Shown here in pieces: positions 22,671 to 32,080 of a stretch of DNA of 64,000 bases. The notes under the pieces were generated by a model, which saw nothing but the letters and a program-made list of their open reading frames with translations, was not told where the DNA came from and ran no database searches. Made by a program: the position numbers and the translations under genes. Every line of letters starts with the position of its first letter. The first letter of the stretch is position 1. This DNA comes from Pyropia haitanensis (lineage: Eukaryota > Rhodophyta > Bangiophyceae > Bangiales > Bangiaceae): positions 1,302,001 to 1,366,000 of the forward strand of contig SDUX01000008.1 in NCBI GenBank assembly GCA_008729055.1, written 5' to 3'.

Positions 22671-23777
22671 ATGGCGAGCCACCGGGGGAGCCTCTCCCGG
22701 AGGAGCCGCCACCCGCTCCGCGCCGCCGCTCTCGTCGCCGCCGCCGTTGCGGTCACCGCCGCCGCGGCCGCCGCGGCCGTCACCGCCGCGGCCATCACCG
22801 CCGCGGCGGCCGCGACGGTCCCGTCGGCCGCGACTGCCACCACCCCCACCGCCACCACCGCCGTGGCGGCCCGCCCCGTGGCGGCAACGGCGGCACGGCC
22901 GGCAATCTGGGTGCCACGGCCGCGTCGCCGCGGGCGCGGCGCAGCCCTCGCCGCGCGCGCGCCCGCCTCCGCGTCCACGTGCCGCTGCAAGGCGGTCCCG
23001 CACAGCGTGTGCGCGGCGCCGCTGGCGGACCGGCCCGGCAGCTGCACGTCCACGCTGTGTGAGGCGCTCGTGTGCGACGCGGCGGGGACCGCCACGTGCG
23101 TGCGGCGGGTGCGGATGGCCTACTTCCTCATCCACCCGACCGGCACGGCCGTTGCCGCCGCGCCTGCCGCGACGGTCGGTGGCGGCGGCGGTGGCGGGTG
23201 GGGTGGTGGTGGCTCTGGTGGCTATGGTGGCTATGATGGCGGCGGCAGCAGTGGCGGCGGCGGCGGCGCCGCCACGGAGCGGGTGTGGTCGTGTGCGCGG
23301 ATGCCCGTGGCGGTGCTGGAGCCGGCGTGGGCGTGCGGCTCGGACCCGCCCCTCACCTGCGCGCTCCGCTCTGACGCGGCCGCCGCCGCGGTCAGCGGGT
23401 GGGTGTCGTTCACGACCGCCCCCGACTGCCGCGTCCGCGTCGACGGGGCGGTGCGGGGCCTCCGGCCGGGCGCCGCCTACACCCTCACCATGACCAGCAG
23501 CGGCCAACTGTCCGCCGGTGGTGGCAGCCACAATGGCCGCGACGGCGACGGCCGCGCCCACCCGTCGGACGCGTACGACCCGCTGGGCGAAGGCGGCCGC
23601 GTCGGCTGGACGCTCGTCGCGGGGGGGGGCGGCGTCGCGTCGCTGACGACGATGGAGGCCGGCCTGGCGGTGGGGGAGGCGGCGGGGCGGGGGCTCCGGC
23701 TGGACTTGGTGGGGGGGGGGGGGACGCCGGGCGGGATTGCCCGGTGCGTGTTGGGGTACGCCGAGGCGGGCGCATGA
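22671..23777 (+). CDS. Secreted Cys-containing protein with degenerate SOD-like domain
   Basis: The protein has 368 residues. It begins with a basic segment and a long Ala/Val hydrophobic stretch (about residues 17-50) that fits a signal peptide or membrane anchor. A cysteine module follows (about 104-150: CRCKAVPHSVC, SCTSTLCE, VCDAAGTATC), then a Gly-rich linker with Trp and Tyr. The C-terminal 120 residues follow the order of a Cu/Zn superoxide dismutase: VSFTTAP strand, GLRPGAAYTLTM, GGSHNG, DPLGEGGRVGW and ARCVLGYA. The histidines that bind copper in true enzymes are missing (the HxH position reads LTM). I infer a non-enzymatic secreted or wall-associated protein. The SOD resemblance is my pattern match and could be coincidental. 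The ATG follows CGGACC and is the first in frame after a C-rich leader. Confidence 0.6.
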   Translation: MASHRGSLSRRSRHPLRAAALVAAAVAVTAAAAAAAVTAAAITAAAAATVPSAATATTPTATTAVAARPVAATAARPAIWVPRPRRRGRGAALAARAPASASTCRCKAVPHSVCAAPLADRPGSCTSTLCEALVCDAAGTATCVRRVRMAYFLIHPTGTAVAAAPAATVGGGGGGGWGGGGSGGYGGYDGGGSSGGGGGAATERVWSCARMPVAVLEPAWACGSDPPLTCALRSDAAAAAVSGWVSFTTAPDCRVRVDGAVRGLRPGAAYTLTMTSSGQLSAGGGSHNGRDGDGRAHPSDAYDPLGEGGRVGWTLVAGGGGVASLTTMEAGLAVGEAAGRGLRLDLVGGGGTPGGIARCVLGYAEAGA

Positions 23778-25000
23778 GGGCGTGGGGGGGAGGGCATGCG
23801 GGGGGTGGGGGGGGGGGGGGTGGTTATTGACTGGCGGACATCGTAGGTCTAGGAAGGGAGCGGGGGGGGGGGGCAGTGGCGGCGGGGCAGACGGCACCGC
23901 CAGCGTTGGTCCACGGCGGCAAGCGCCGAGTTTTTTCCGAGGTTTCTGTCCGTGCTGTGGACCTCGTCCCTCTGCTGTCGCGGGCGGCCTCCGCCATGGG
24001 CGGGCGCACTCGCCGCGCGATTCGCCCCCTCTCCCCCCTCCTGCACGGTCAAGCGCGGGTACGAGCGGTCAGCCGCCGTCGCCGCCACCGCCCCCGCCGG
24101 GGGAGCAGGTGGTCCTCGCCACACTGGGGTGCGGCTCCAGCCCCGCGCTGGCGGCGAAACCCCGCTCGCGCGCCCCGGCACTACGCGGCGGCCCGCTGGC
24201 GGGACGATGGATGTACCCCTCCGGCCCACGCCGCGCGGCAGCGGGGTCCGCGTAGGCAGTGTGGACAGCCACTCTGCCGGCCTCTGTCGCCCTGTTTTCC
24301 TCGCCCGCGTGGCACCGCCACCGACGCGGCCCCGATTGCCGTGGCACAGTGGCCTGTGCCGCGCCGGCCCGCATCACGCAGAGACCGCCGCTACCGCCGT
24401 CGCTGGCTTGTCGCTCATAGAGAAAAGCCACCACCCCCACAAGCCTGCCGGCGACCGTCAGACTCCCCGCCCAACCCGCCATAGACGATGTGCAGGCGGC
24501 CTACGGCACGAGGACAGCAACCCGGATATGTGTCTCCGAGCCCCCGCCTCCCCCCTCTTCCAACCCCTACCCATGGCCGTCTGTTGCAGCGCCCACCCGT
24601 GGGGCATGTGTCTGTGCCGCGGCCAGGTAGGTGCGTTCTGTATGGCCCCAGCAGGGACGCGGCGGAGGAAGGGACGGGCCGCCTCACCACAACATCTCGC
24701 CGCCCCAAAACGGGCCGCATTTCGACTGCCCCTGGCGTGAGGGTGACAACGGGGGCGGCGGCGGCGGCGGCAGCACCGACCGCTATCGGCGGCCCTCGCG
24801 GCGTGGATCGTCACCAGAGCAGCGACCGCCACCCAGGTTTGATGGTGTGGCGGCTTCCGCCGCCACTGACGCCGGCTGCGTAGCCCCATCCCATCCTCCG
24901 AACCGCCGCGTCCGCAGCTGCTACTGGTCTGTACCCACTGACTGCCGCCTCCCGCCAGCGATCGCCTCGTGGGCCTTTGCTGCGTCGGTCCAGGCTCGTA
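23778..25000. other. Intergenic, no gene recognised
   Basis: Poly-G runs follow the previous stop (to about 23875). Open frames at 23876-24740 on the plus strand and 24458-25075 on the minus strand are Arg/Pro/Ala-rich without domains. Nothing else is evident. Confidence 0.5.
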
Positions 25001-25030
25001 CAGTTCGTACCCAATATTACTTGCCCACCC
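25001..25030 (+). repeat. Left terminal inverted repeat of the Tc1 relic
   Basis: About 30 bases, imperfectly complementary to 25726-25755. A TA dinucleotide lies immediately outside. Confidence 0.8.
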
Positions 25031-25143
25031 TGGCGGGTCACTTTTTGCACCTATTTGACCACGGACGAGATCCAAAAAGCGGCCTCAGCGGTGCCGCTCT
25101 GGCCCATTGCAGTCACTTGGGCGCAGCGTCGCGGCGCACGGTG

Positions 25144-25149
25144 CTATAA
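25144..25149 (+). promoter_or_regulatory. TATA box of the transposase gene
   Basis: TATAAA (25145-25150 within GCTATAAAG) lies about 52 bases before the transposase ATG and is followed by an A-rich leader. It is the obvious core promoter motif inside the element. Confidence 0.5.
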
Positions 25150-25199
25150 AGAAGCGCCCATTGCTTCTCTCCCAGGGGAGAAAAAAAAAAAAAAACACC

Positions 25200-25739
25200 A
25201 TGGCGGGCAAGGGCAGGACCCCCCTATGCCCCCAGCAAGTCGGCGCCATCAGAACCATGGTCGATAACAAGAAGTCCAACGGCGCCATCGCCACCGCGCT
25301 GGGCATCCCCAAGACGACGGTCAGCTACCACGCGGCCAACGCGCGGCGGACCGCCGCCACTGCGCGCCAAGACAACCGGGGCCGTCCCAAGCTCCGCAGC
25401 CCTCGAGAGCTGCGTGGGCTCCGCCGGGTGATGGACGACAACCCTTTCGCCTCAATGGCCGAGATTGCGGAAAAGGTCAACGAGGGCCGCACCAGCACAG
25501 CTGGCGGCCCCCCCCTCCGCAAGGTGTCCGTCAGCACGGTCCGGAGGGCCATCAAGGGCCTTGGGCTGTCATCCTGCTTTTTTCAAGAAGCTGACGGAGA
25601 GCATGTGCCGCCGAGTGCGGGGGGTGGTGGCAGCGAACGGATCCGGCACCAAGTACTGATGCGTTTCTTGCAGTGGAAACGGACGGTCGCGACGCGTCAA
25701 AATAAATATCAGGATCTGACAGTTGGGGTGGGCAAATAA
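25200..25739 (+). pseudogene. Truncated Tc1/mariner transposase (HTH domains only)
   Basis: The ATG at 25200 has a good context (CACCATGG) after a poly-A leader. The frame encodes two helix-turn-helix units as in Tc1 transposases: an N-terminal Pipsqueak-like one (AIRTMVDNKKSNGAIATALG, PKTTVSYH), a linker RGRPKLRSPRE resembling the family's GRPR AT-hook, and a second with FASMAEIAEKV and VSVSTVRRAIKGLG. After GLSSCF the frame is lost near a T-run at 25577-25583: the downstream residues expected of the family continue briefly in another frame (FFKKLTESM), then only about 100 bases remain before the right repeat. No DDE/DDD catalytic domain is present. This is an internally deleted, frameshifted copy. 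Confidence 0.85.
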
Positions 25740-25755
25740 TATTGGATACCAACTG
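25726..25755 (-). repeat. Right terminal inverted repeat of the Tc1 relic
   Basis: Mirror of 25001-25030. It overlaps the last codons of the truncated transposase frame and is followed by TA. Confidence 0.8.
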
Positions 25756-25757
25756 TA

Positions 25758-26675
25758 CAGTCTCCCAGGAGAGGTCGCAGCGACTGATGCTCCTTGAAGC
25801 TACGACTAGACATTTTGAAATCAAGAGTTGGAATTTGTGTGGCAATGGACCGTGTTCTTTGAACAGCGTCTCATTGGCTGGATCAAGCAGTCGGCGCCTA
25901 CCATTGGGTGGGACACACGCCTGCACTAGAATGACTTGAAAGCGAATTTCTCATACAATGGCTATTTTACGACAATTTCTGGATAAATGATGAAAGGTGA
26001 AAGGTCGTGGACCGGTCATGGCCATAAATGAGCACGTGGCATCTCCGACGTCGGATCAAAGGTGGCGGATAATTGTGGGGCCATGCGCGCCTGGCGCGTG
26101 GCCGCACGTGGGGCTTGTGGTTGATCTGGCATGCCCCGACCGACGGGGCGCCCTGGCCATCATCGCGCGATCCGGGCACCTGGGGGAGGGTGTGCCCCTC
26201 CGTCCCTTTTTTCGCATGGCCCTCTGACCGACCCTGTCTGGACGTGTCGACGGGGTTTCCTGCGGGGCGCCGTACGCGGCCTGCCTGCGGGGAGCGTGCG
26301 CAGGCTGTGGCGTCGGCGGGCCCTCGGCTGGGCACGTGCAAACGGGCACGGGTGTCCCCTCTGCCTGCGCCCTCCCAGCATTGGCTGCCACCGCCCCCAC
26401 GCGGCGTGTGGCAGGGGGGCGTGTCGGGCGGGCGCCGCGGCTGTGCTGCGAGTGGTTTTCTTGTCGGCCGGCTGGCTGCGTCTCCAGAGTGGGACCGCGC
26501 GTCGATATCCCGCGTCCCGCTCCGCTACCGGCCTCGTGCCCCTGCAGCAAAGACCGCGCCGCTACCCTCCGCCTTCTGCCCTGTGCCGCTGTGACTCCTC
26601 CCGCGGCCGTCGTCCCGTACCCGCCTCCGTCCCCGGCCACATTTCCCGCCCCCCCCCCCCCCCCCCCCCTGTGCG
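25758..26675. other. Intergenic and 5' leader, no gene
   Basis: The left half is AT-richer and carries no gene. The right half leads into the J-domain gene and ends in a C run of about 18 bases directly before its start. Open frames on both strands lack domains. Confidence 0.5.
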
Positions 26676-27542
26676 ATGGCGGACGGCGGGGAGGAGAACA
26701 TGGATCGTGCGGTGGTGGAGCGCATCGGCAAGCTGGACCTGCACTCGTCCCCCCTGGAGGACCTGCAGCTGGCGCGCGTTGTCACGCGCAAGCAGCAGGC
26801 CCTCACCTTTTACGGCTACACGTCGGACAATGACGACTCGGACGCGGACGAGGAGGATGGGCGGATGCACACCCGCCGGGAGCGCCACGACAATGGCAAC
26901 ATGCGGTACCTCAAGACGTACCAAAACGCGGTCGACTCGCTCGGCCGCCCGTACGAGCGGCTTGTCGAGGAGAAGCACTTTGACGTGGACGGCGTGTGCC
27001 GCGTGGACGTGCACTTTGCGCTGGGCCAGAGCTACCTCTACCGCAAGCACTACTATGCCAACCAGCGTCTCAAGTCGGAGAGCGTCTTTTGGGTGGAGGA
27101 CGAAGTGACGATGGCGTGCGTCAAGAATGGCTGGTGGCGCCAGTACTATGACACGGGCAACGTGGCGTCAGAGATGCAGTACGACCAGCACGGCATCCGG
27201 ACGGGCTTTTGCAAGCGCTACGCCCCCGACGGGGTCATCGAGTGGGTCAAGGACTACACGAAGGACTACCAGGAGCGGCTCGCCGCGTTTAACCGCCGCA
27301 AGGGCGAGCACATGCCGTCGGTGATGGAGGCGGCCAAGGAGCTAGGCTTTGAGGCCCTCCCTGTAACGGTCAAGGAGGTCAACTCGGTGTACCGCACCAA
27401 GTGCGCGCCGGTGCACCCGGACAAGACGCCCGACCCGGACGCGACCGAACTGTTTATTTCTCTGAGCCGCGCCCGCGACGTGCTGGTCGCCTACTTTGAG
27501 AAGAAGGACGCAGAGGCGGGGAAGAAGCCCAACGGGGCCTAG
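26676..27542 (+). CDS. J-domain protein with MORN-like repeats
   Basis: 288 residues. The C-terminus (about 215-277) is a J domain that holds the HPD motif exactly (VHPDK at 246-250), followed by LFISLSRARDVL, so it should stimulate an Hsp70 ATPase. The middle (about 105-195) has WxxYYDTGNVASEMQYD and GIRTGFCKRYAPDGVIEW, which resemble the short MORN-type strand repeats of YwqK-like proteins. The N-terminus has an acidic patch (DNDDSDADEED). No signal peptide or membrane segment is present, so a cytosolic or nuclear chaperone adaptor is likely. J domains are more often N-terminal, so the position is a little unusual. The ATG directly follows a C18 tract and TGTGCG. The gene is convergent with arsM downstream. 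Composition is more balanced than in most frames here, which supports a real gene. Confidence 0.85.
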   Translation: MADGGEENMDRAVVERIGKLDLHSSPLEDLQLARVVTRKQQALTFYGYTSDNDDSDADEEDGRMHTRRERHDNGNMRYLKTYQNAVDSLGRPYERLVEEKHFDVDGVCRVDVHFALGQSYLYRKHYYANQRLKSESVFWVEDEVTMACVKNGWWRQYYDTGNVASEMQYDQHGIRTGFCKRYAPDGVIEWVKDYTKDYQERLAAFNRRKGEHMPSVMEAAKELGFEALPVTVKEVNSVYRTKCAPVHPDKTPDPDATELFISLSRARDVLVAYFEKKDAEAGKKPNGA

Positions 27543-28071
27543 GCACTGGGGAGGGGCGATGGTCGGCTGCGGCCTGCACCCCCCCCCGTACGTTGTTGGT
27601 CGCGGCGTCATCCCCGCCGACAAGGCTGGGGTGGTGACTGCCGGCCAGAGGTCCGTCCTGTATTGGCCTGACAGGGCGGGTCGCGCGGGTGTGCTTGCTC
27701 GGCGTCCGCGTCGTTTGTTGTTGTTTGTTTACGAGCGTGTGTGTGCAAGGCCATTTGTTGTAATCGTTGCCGTAAGGATGTTGCTTTTTTTAAACTGCGA
27801 ACGCATCTCTCCTTGTTCTCGACCCTGCCTGGCCATGGCCTCGCCTGCAGCCGCTACCGGCAGGTACAAGGCCAGCGGCCAAGTCATTTCTGAGCCGGAC
27901 GGGGCCAGTCTCCGCACCGTCGCCATGCCATGCGTGCCCATGTCACCGGGCTCACGTCAAGGTACAAAACAGCAAACACACCCCGTCGCTCACGCCACCC
28001 TCCACCATCTCGCCTTCCAAAAACAACATCGCAACGACACCGTACGGCCCCTGCCGCCTCCCACCTACGCA
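27543..28071. other. 3' intergenic between convergent genes
   Basis: Contains the 3' UTRs of the J-domain gene (+) and arsM (-). It has T-rich stretches (27715-27795) and no additional frame with coding character. Confidence 0.6.
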
Positions 28072-29508
28072 TCAACAGCAGCCGCCCTTACTGGAGGCCA
28101 CGCCATTTCCGCAACCCCCGCCGGCCTTGGCCGCCGCCGCCGGGGCTGGCGGGCAGCAGCCCCCCCCTTCTGCGGATGCCGTCGGCTCGGGAGCCGACGC
28201 TGGCGGGCAGCAGCCCCCCCCCGCCTTTGGCGCGGCCGCCGCCTCGGGTGCCGACGCTGGCGGGCAGCAGCCCCCCCCCGCCTTTGGCGCGGCCGCCGCC
28301 TCGGGTGCCGACGCTGGCGGGCAGCAGCCACCCCCCGCCTTTGGCGCGGCCGCCGCCTCGGGTGCCGCGGGTGGGCAGCACCCGTCACCTGTCTCTGCGG
28401 CGGCAGCGCCTTCCCCCCCCCCCACCGACGGGGCGGCAAAGATGCCCGGCAGGAGCTTGGCCATCGCCGCGTACCAGGCCGCCTCGGCGCCGCCGGGCGC
28501 ACCCGCCAGTCCCCGGTGCCGCCCCGCGGCGGTCACCGTCATGGCGGGCGCAAAGCGGGACGCCCGCAGCACCGCGGCGGTGTTGCCATCGACGGGCACC
28601 GCCACGCCCGTTGGGAAGGTGTGGAGGGCGTCGAGCGTCAGGCCGTCGGCGGCGCCGTCCAGCGACCCGTCGTACGTCGCGGTCTGGCCATAGTCCTCCG
28701 GCGCGGCCTCGGTCACGCCCGGCGCCAGCTTAAACGCCCGGATGGTCACCGAGTAGAAGGAGACGCCCGGCACCAGCGGGAGGAGGGACGTGTCGGTCAG
28801 CGCCACGGGCGCGGCCGACACCACCCGCACGTCGCTGAGGCCCGCGGCGGCCATGGTGCGGAGAAAGTCTCCAAAGTAGAGCGCCCCGCCGAGGCACTCG
28901 CCGACGAGCACCGGGTGCTTTTGTGCGTCGGCCGACAGCCGCGTGTCGGCGTAAATGTCGGAAAAGTAAAACTCGCCGCCGGGCGCGAGCGCGGCGGCCA
29001 CGCCGGCAAAGACCGCCCGCTTGTCAGGGGACAGGTTGCACACGCAATTGGAGATGACCACGTCCATGGAGCCGTCGGCAATGCCCGCATCGCCGAGCGA
29101 CTCAATCACCCCCTCCACCAGCCGCACGTTGGACGCCGCGCCGCCGAGCAGCTCCTTGGCGTGAAAGTCCACGTGCCGCCGTGCCACGTCCAGCTGCTCG
29201 GTCGTCATGTCCACCCCCGTCACCGTCCCCGACGGGCCGACTAGCGCCGACGCGAGGAACACGTCACGGCCAGTGCCGCAGCCAAGGTCCAACACGCGGC
29301 AGCCCGCCATGTGGGCGGGGATGGGCGAGCCGCAGCCGTAAAAGCGGGCGGTGACCTCGGGGTGGAGGCGGTCCAGGATGGCCCGGTGGGCGGCGGGGAT
29401 GCCGCCCACGGGGCAGCACGCGGTGGTCTTGAGGTCCGCCGACGACTGCAGCGTCTTTCCATAGTACTCATTGACGTTGCGGAGGGTGGACGCCGCGTCC
29501 ATCTCCAT
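28072..29508 (-). CDS. arsM: Arsenite methyltransferase with Cys-rich repeat tail
   Basis: 478 residues. Transfers methyl groups from S-adenosylmethionine to As(III), giving methylated arsenicals, in the cytosol. The SAM-binding motif VLDLGCGTGRD is at 72-82, followed by GVDMTTEQLDVAR and SNCVCNLSPDK. The cysteines used for arsenite binding are present: CC at 31-32, C155/C157 and C205 in GECLGGALYFGDF. Residues to about 375 match the ArsM/AS3MT family in length and order. The remaining ~100 residues are an extension with five CCPP motifs in repeats of about 19 residues (AAAAPKAGGGCCPPASAPE) and a final GGCC, which could bind metal(loid). I chose the ATG at 29508 because family homology starts just after it; the upstream in-frame leader is Pro/Arg-rich and pyrimidine-rich like other 5' UTRs here. 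Confidence 0.93.
   Translation of the reverse strand: MEMDAASTLRNVNEYYGKTLQSSADLKTTACCPVGGIPAAHRAILDRLHPEVTARFYGCGSPIPAHMAGCRVLDLGCGTGRDVFLASALVGPSGTVTGVDMTTEQLDVARRHVDFHAKELLGGAASNVRLVEGVIESLGDAGIADGSMDVVISNCVCNLSPDKRAVFAGVAAALAPGGEFYFSDIYADTRLSADAQKHPVLVGECLGGALYFGDFLRTMAAAGLSDVRVVSAAPVALTDTSLLPLVPGVSFYSVTIRAFKLAPGVTEAAPEDYGQTATYDGSLDGAADGLTLDALHTFPTGVAVPVDGNTAAVLRASRFAPAMTVTAAGRHRGLAGAPGGAEAAWYAAMAKLLPGIFAAPSVGGGEGAAAAETGDGCCPPAAPEAAAAPKAGGGCCPPASAPEAAAAPKAGGGCCPPASAPEAAAAPKAGGGCCPPASAPEPTASAEGGGCCPPAPAAAAKAGGGCGNGVASSKGGCC
28196..28375 (-). repeat. 57-bp tandem repeats encoding the CCPP tail of ArsM
   Basis: Three near-identical 57-base units (for example TGGCGGGCAGCAGCC at 28201, 28258 and 28315) encode the repeated Ala/Pro plus CCPP segment. 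The near identity implies recent expansion or homogenisation. Confidence 0.85.
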
Positions 29509-31219
29509 CGTGGCGGACAGAGGGAGGAGAGGCGCGGAGAGGCGCGCGCGACGACAAGTCAAGGAATGTGGGAAGCAGGAGGCGGGGGCCGGGGAGGCCA
29601 GAAGGGGGCGGTCGGGGGGGGGAAGGCGGAAGAGAGAGGCCCAAGAAGGATGCAGTCCACGACCGTCGTCGGTCAATGGAACGCGCCGACCGTCGGTCCA
29701 ACGCAAGGGCCCACCAGCAACGTGCCGCCGCGCCACGGAGCGCTGTGCACGACCGGGAAGGTGTTCAAGCGGCGAGGTCGAGATGCGTCGCTGGCGGCCG
29801 TGCCAGAGGCGACTGTGGCCCGCGCGCTACCACGCCGTCGCCTGCGCGACCGTGCTTGGAGAGCCCACCGCAGGCACCCTGCAGGCCGGCGAGCGACGGC
29901 GGCAGCGGCAGCGGCGGCGGCGGCGGCGGCGGCCAGAGGGTACGCAGAGGCAATTGCCACTGCCGCGGCCGGCTGGGGTCCGCTCGTCGGCGATGTGACG
30001 GGGGCGGCCCACTGCCGCGGTGGCCCCGTCCGAGGCAGAGAAACGCCGGCGGCGGGCCGACAGAGACTCGTGGGCGCGAAGGGGGCGTGCTTCCTTTGTA
30101 TCGCACAGGTGCTCGGCCTGCCACGGCATGCGCGTCATCGAGATGTACTGTAGCCCCCCTCGTGCTACGGACGGTATGACGCGGAAGGCCCGCACGGATC
30201 AAATAGTGCTGGAGGGCGCCCGCTCTGTTGTCAAGATGGCGATGTTCCAGCTGTTTTTTATTCCACCGTACAATCTTTCTCGGTTATTGGGCACCCTTTG
30301 CGACGACCATAAGCCCGCAGGCCACAACACAATTACGCCTTCTCATTGGTCGGTCGCGTACGATGATCGCACCGTAGTCGTCGATCGACCTACATAGGTT
30401 ACTATTCAATTTAGACACCGTGCCCAGGAACGGATGTCACAGCACAGCAGAAGGACTGTACGGTACACTGAGCCGAGTGCAGCGGGTCGTCTGTCTGTTC
30501 GGCCTCGAGATGGAATCGGCAAGCGGCGACGGTGATGAGACGCGGGGGCGAAAATGCAGGTGGAGGGGGAGACCGCGGAGGAGGCGCTGGCGAGGGCGCC
30601 CCTGCTCCGCCCTTCCGCGGCGCCCTCTCACCGTCCCTCGGGTAGCACCACAGGCAAGACGCAAGTGTGTCATTCTGAAAAGTGCCACTTTCAATAGTCG
30701 TTTTTCTCGGCATTTTTTCGGCGTCTGGATTACATACATGCCTGTATGTACTCCCAGGCGCGCGTGCCAGGTCAGCACGCGTTTACAGGCGCGGTCACTT
30801 GTGAGCAGGGAGCGCAGGTGCGCTCATCAGACCGTTTCACGAGAGCTCTTCCCTGTCCCTCGTGGGTGACACCTGGTGGGGCGGCCTGACTTACAGCACT
30901 ACCCTGCTGACGCTGCCTGGCGACCTCCTGCGGCTGCCCGCGGTGCCCAATCGGGCAGTCTCCAGGCACACGGGCGCCGGACGGTGTATCACGTTGCAGA
31001 CCTTCCGTGCCGTGCGCCGCGGCCCGCTCAAGAACCGTCGAGTCGTTGGCCGACCAGCGTCGCGGGGCAGCGATTCCAGCAATACTCCCCTCCCCTCCAT
31101 ACCTTGTTGACGTCCTCTTCTCGTTCATCTGAGTGCAGCTGACCTCCTTCCTGCCCGCCCACCGTGACGGTTCCAAGCCTCTTTTGCGACCCTTGCGACC
31201 CTCATACTCATCGCGAACC
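29509..31219. other. Intergenic, no gene recognised
   Basis: The left part is the divergent 5' region of arsM. 29.6-30.1 kb is GC-rich with no supported frame. 30.1-30.8 kb is lower in GC. Frames at 30437-30869 and 30772-31380 have no domain. The right end is the leader of the secreted peptide gene. Confidence 0.5.
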
Positions 31220-31748
31220 ATGAAGTTTCTTGCACGGACCTGGCTGGCGGCAGCCGTCACCTTGGTGCTGGTGGCGACCGTAGCGGCTGCACCCCGGCCT
31301 GAGGTCTCGATCGAGCATGTGGCGCCGGTGGACAGGGAGGTGGATGGTGGCCGCACCACCCAGGCAATTTGGTACGTCATGGGTACGGAGGAGGAAGTTG
31401 AGAGGAAGGACCTGTCGGCTGGTGTAGCTCTTCTGTCTCATCTGCACATGCGTATTGTCATGCCGAACACGAGCGGAGCAGGAGAGCGTGAATACTAACT
31501 CTTCATTGGGCTTTTTTTGCTCTCAACTCTCATCCTGTTTTTTGTGGTGCGTTTCCTTTCCTTGTGCTGTGTCCGTGCTTGTGCTTCTCTACAGCTTCTG
31601 CGCTGCCTACTTCAACGAGGGCTGCACCCGCCCAGAAACGTGGGTGTGTGACAACCCCGGCGCGTGCCAGGAGGCGTGCTGCACTTCGGCAGCAGCGAAC
31701 GGGATCGACTCGGGCGACGCAGACAACATGTTTGGGATGTCATGCTGA
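31220..31748 (+). CDS. Small secreted cysteine-rich protein, two exons
   Basis: Exons 31220-31371 and 31595-31748 join to 101 codons plus stop. The N-terminus MKFLARTWLAAAVTLVLVAT is a classic signal peptide, with cleavage expected after VAAA. The mature part of about 77 residues begins with an acidic stretch (EVSIEHVAPVDREVDGG) and ends with eight cysteines in a compact block (CFC, GC, VC, ACQEACC and a C-terminal SC), so it should be disulphide-bonded and extracellular. The 223-bp intron has GTACGT at its donor and TCTCTACAG at its acceptor; the split codon becomes Cys. I do not recognise the family and assign no function. The first in-frame ATG lies upstream (31133), but the one chosen gives the signal peptide. 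Confidence 0.75.
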
Positions 31749-32080
31749 TCGATGCCGCAGACGACCAGGTGCCAGCGTTAGTTGCCCTTTCGGACGCTGC
31801 TGGCGACCTGGTACGCTGCTGGTGGGGGTTGCGGACTGGTCGTTGCGTGGTGCGTTTGTACATGTAGCGTAGCATGGTGGCGTGCAACGTGTGTGATTTG
31901 GTTCATCTGGCTGTTTGTAGTTGTCATGTAACTGTGTGTTTGTTCAGTGTAGCCCACTGTAGAGCGCCATCGCTCACGTTTGTACGATGCTCACCACTTG
32001 GCGGACAGCACGGCTTGCCGCAAAAGTGCAGACACGCAAGCAGACAGTGCAGCGTCCCAACTGAGGGCGACAAAAGCTAA
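31749..32080. other. Intergenic between secreted peptide gene and tRNA
   Basis: T/G-rich sequence consistent with a 3' UTR. No coding or RNA feature is seen. Confidence 0.5.

Larger units (their letters stand above)
25001..25755 (+). mobile_element. Tc1/mariner-type DNA transposon relic
   Basis: Imperfect terminal inverted repeats begin CAGTTCGTACCCAATATTAC on the left and, read inward, CAGTTGGTATCCAATATTAT on the right. Both continue TTGCCCACCC. The ends are CAGT, as in many Tc1 elements, and the 755-bp element is flanked on both sides by TA (24999-25000 and 25756-25757), the target duplication of this superfamily. The internal frame keeps only the DNA-binding part of a transposase, so the copy is non-autonomous. 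Confidence 0.85.

Noticed and set aside
27496..29244. 582-residue plus-strand frame opposite arsM
   Set aside because: It is the complement of the strongly supported arsM gene and has no domain.
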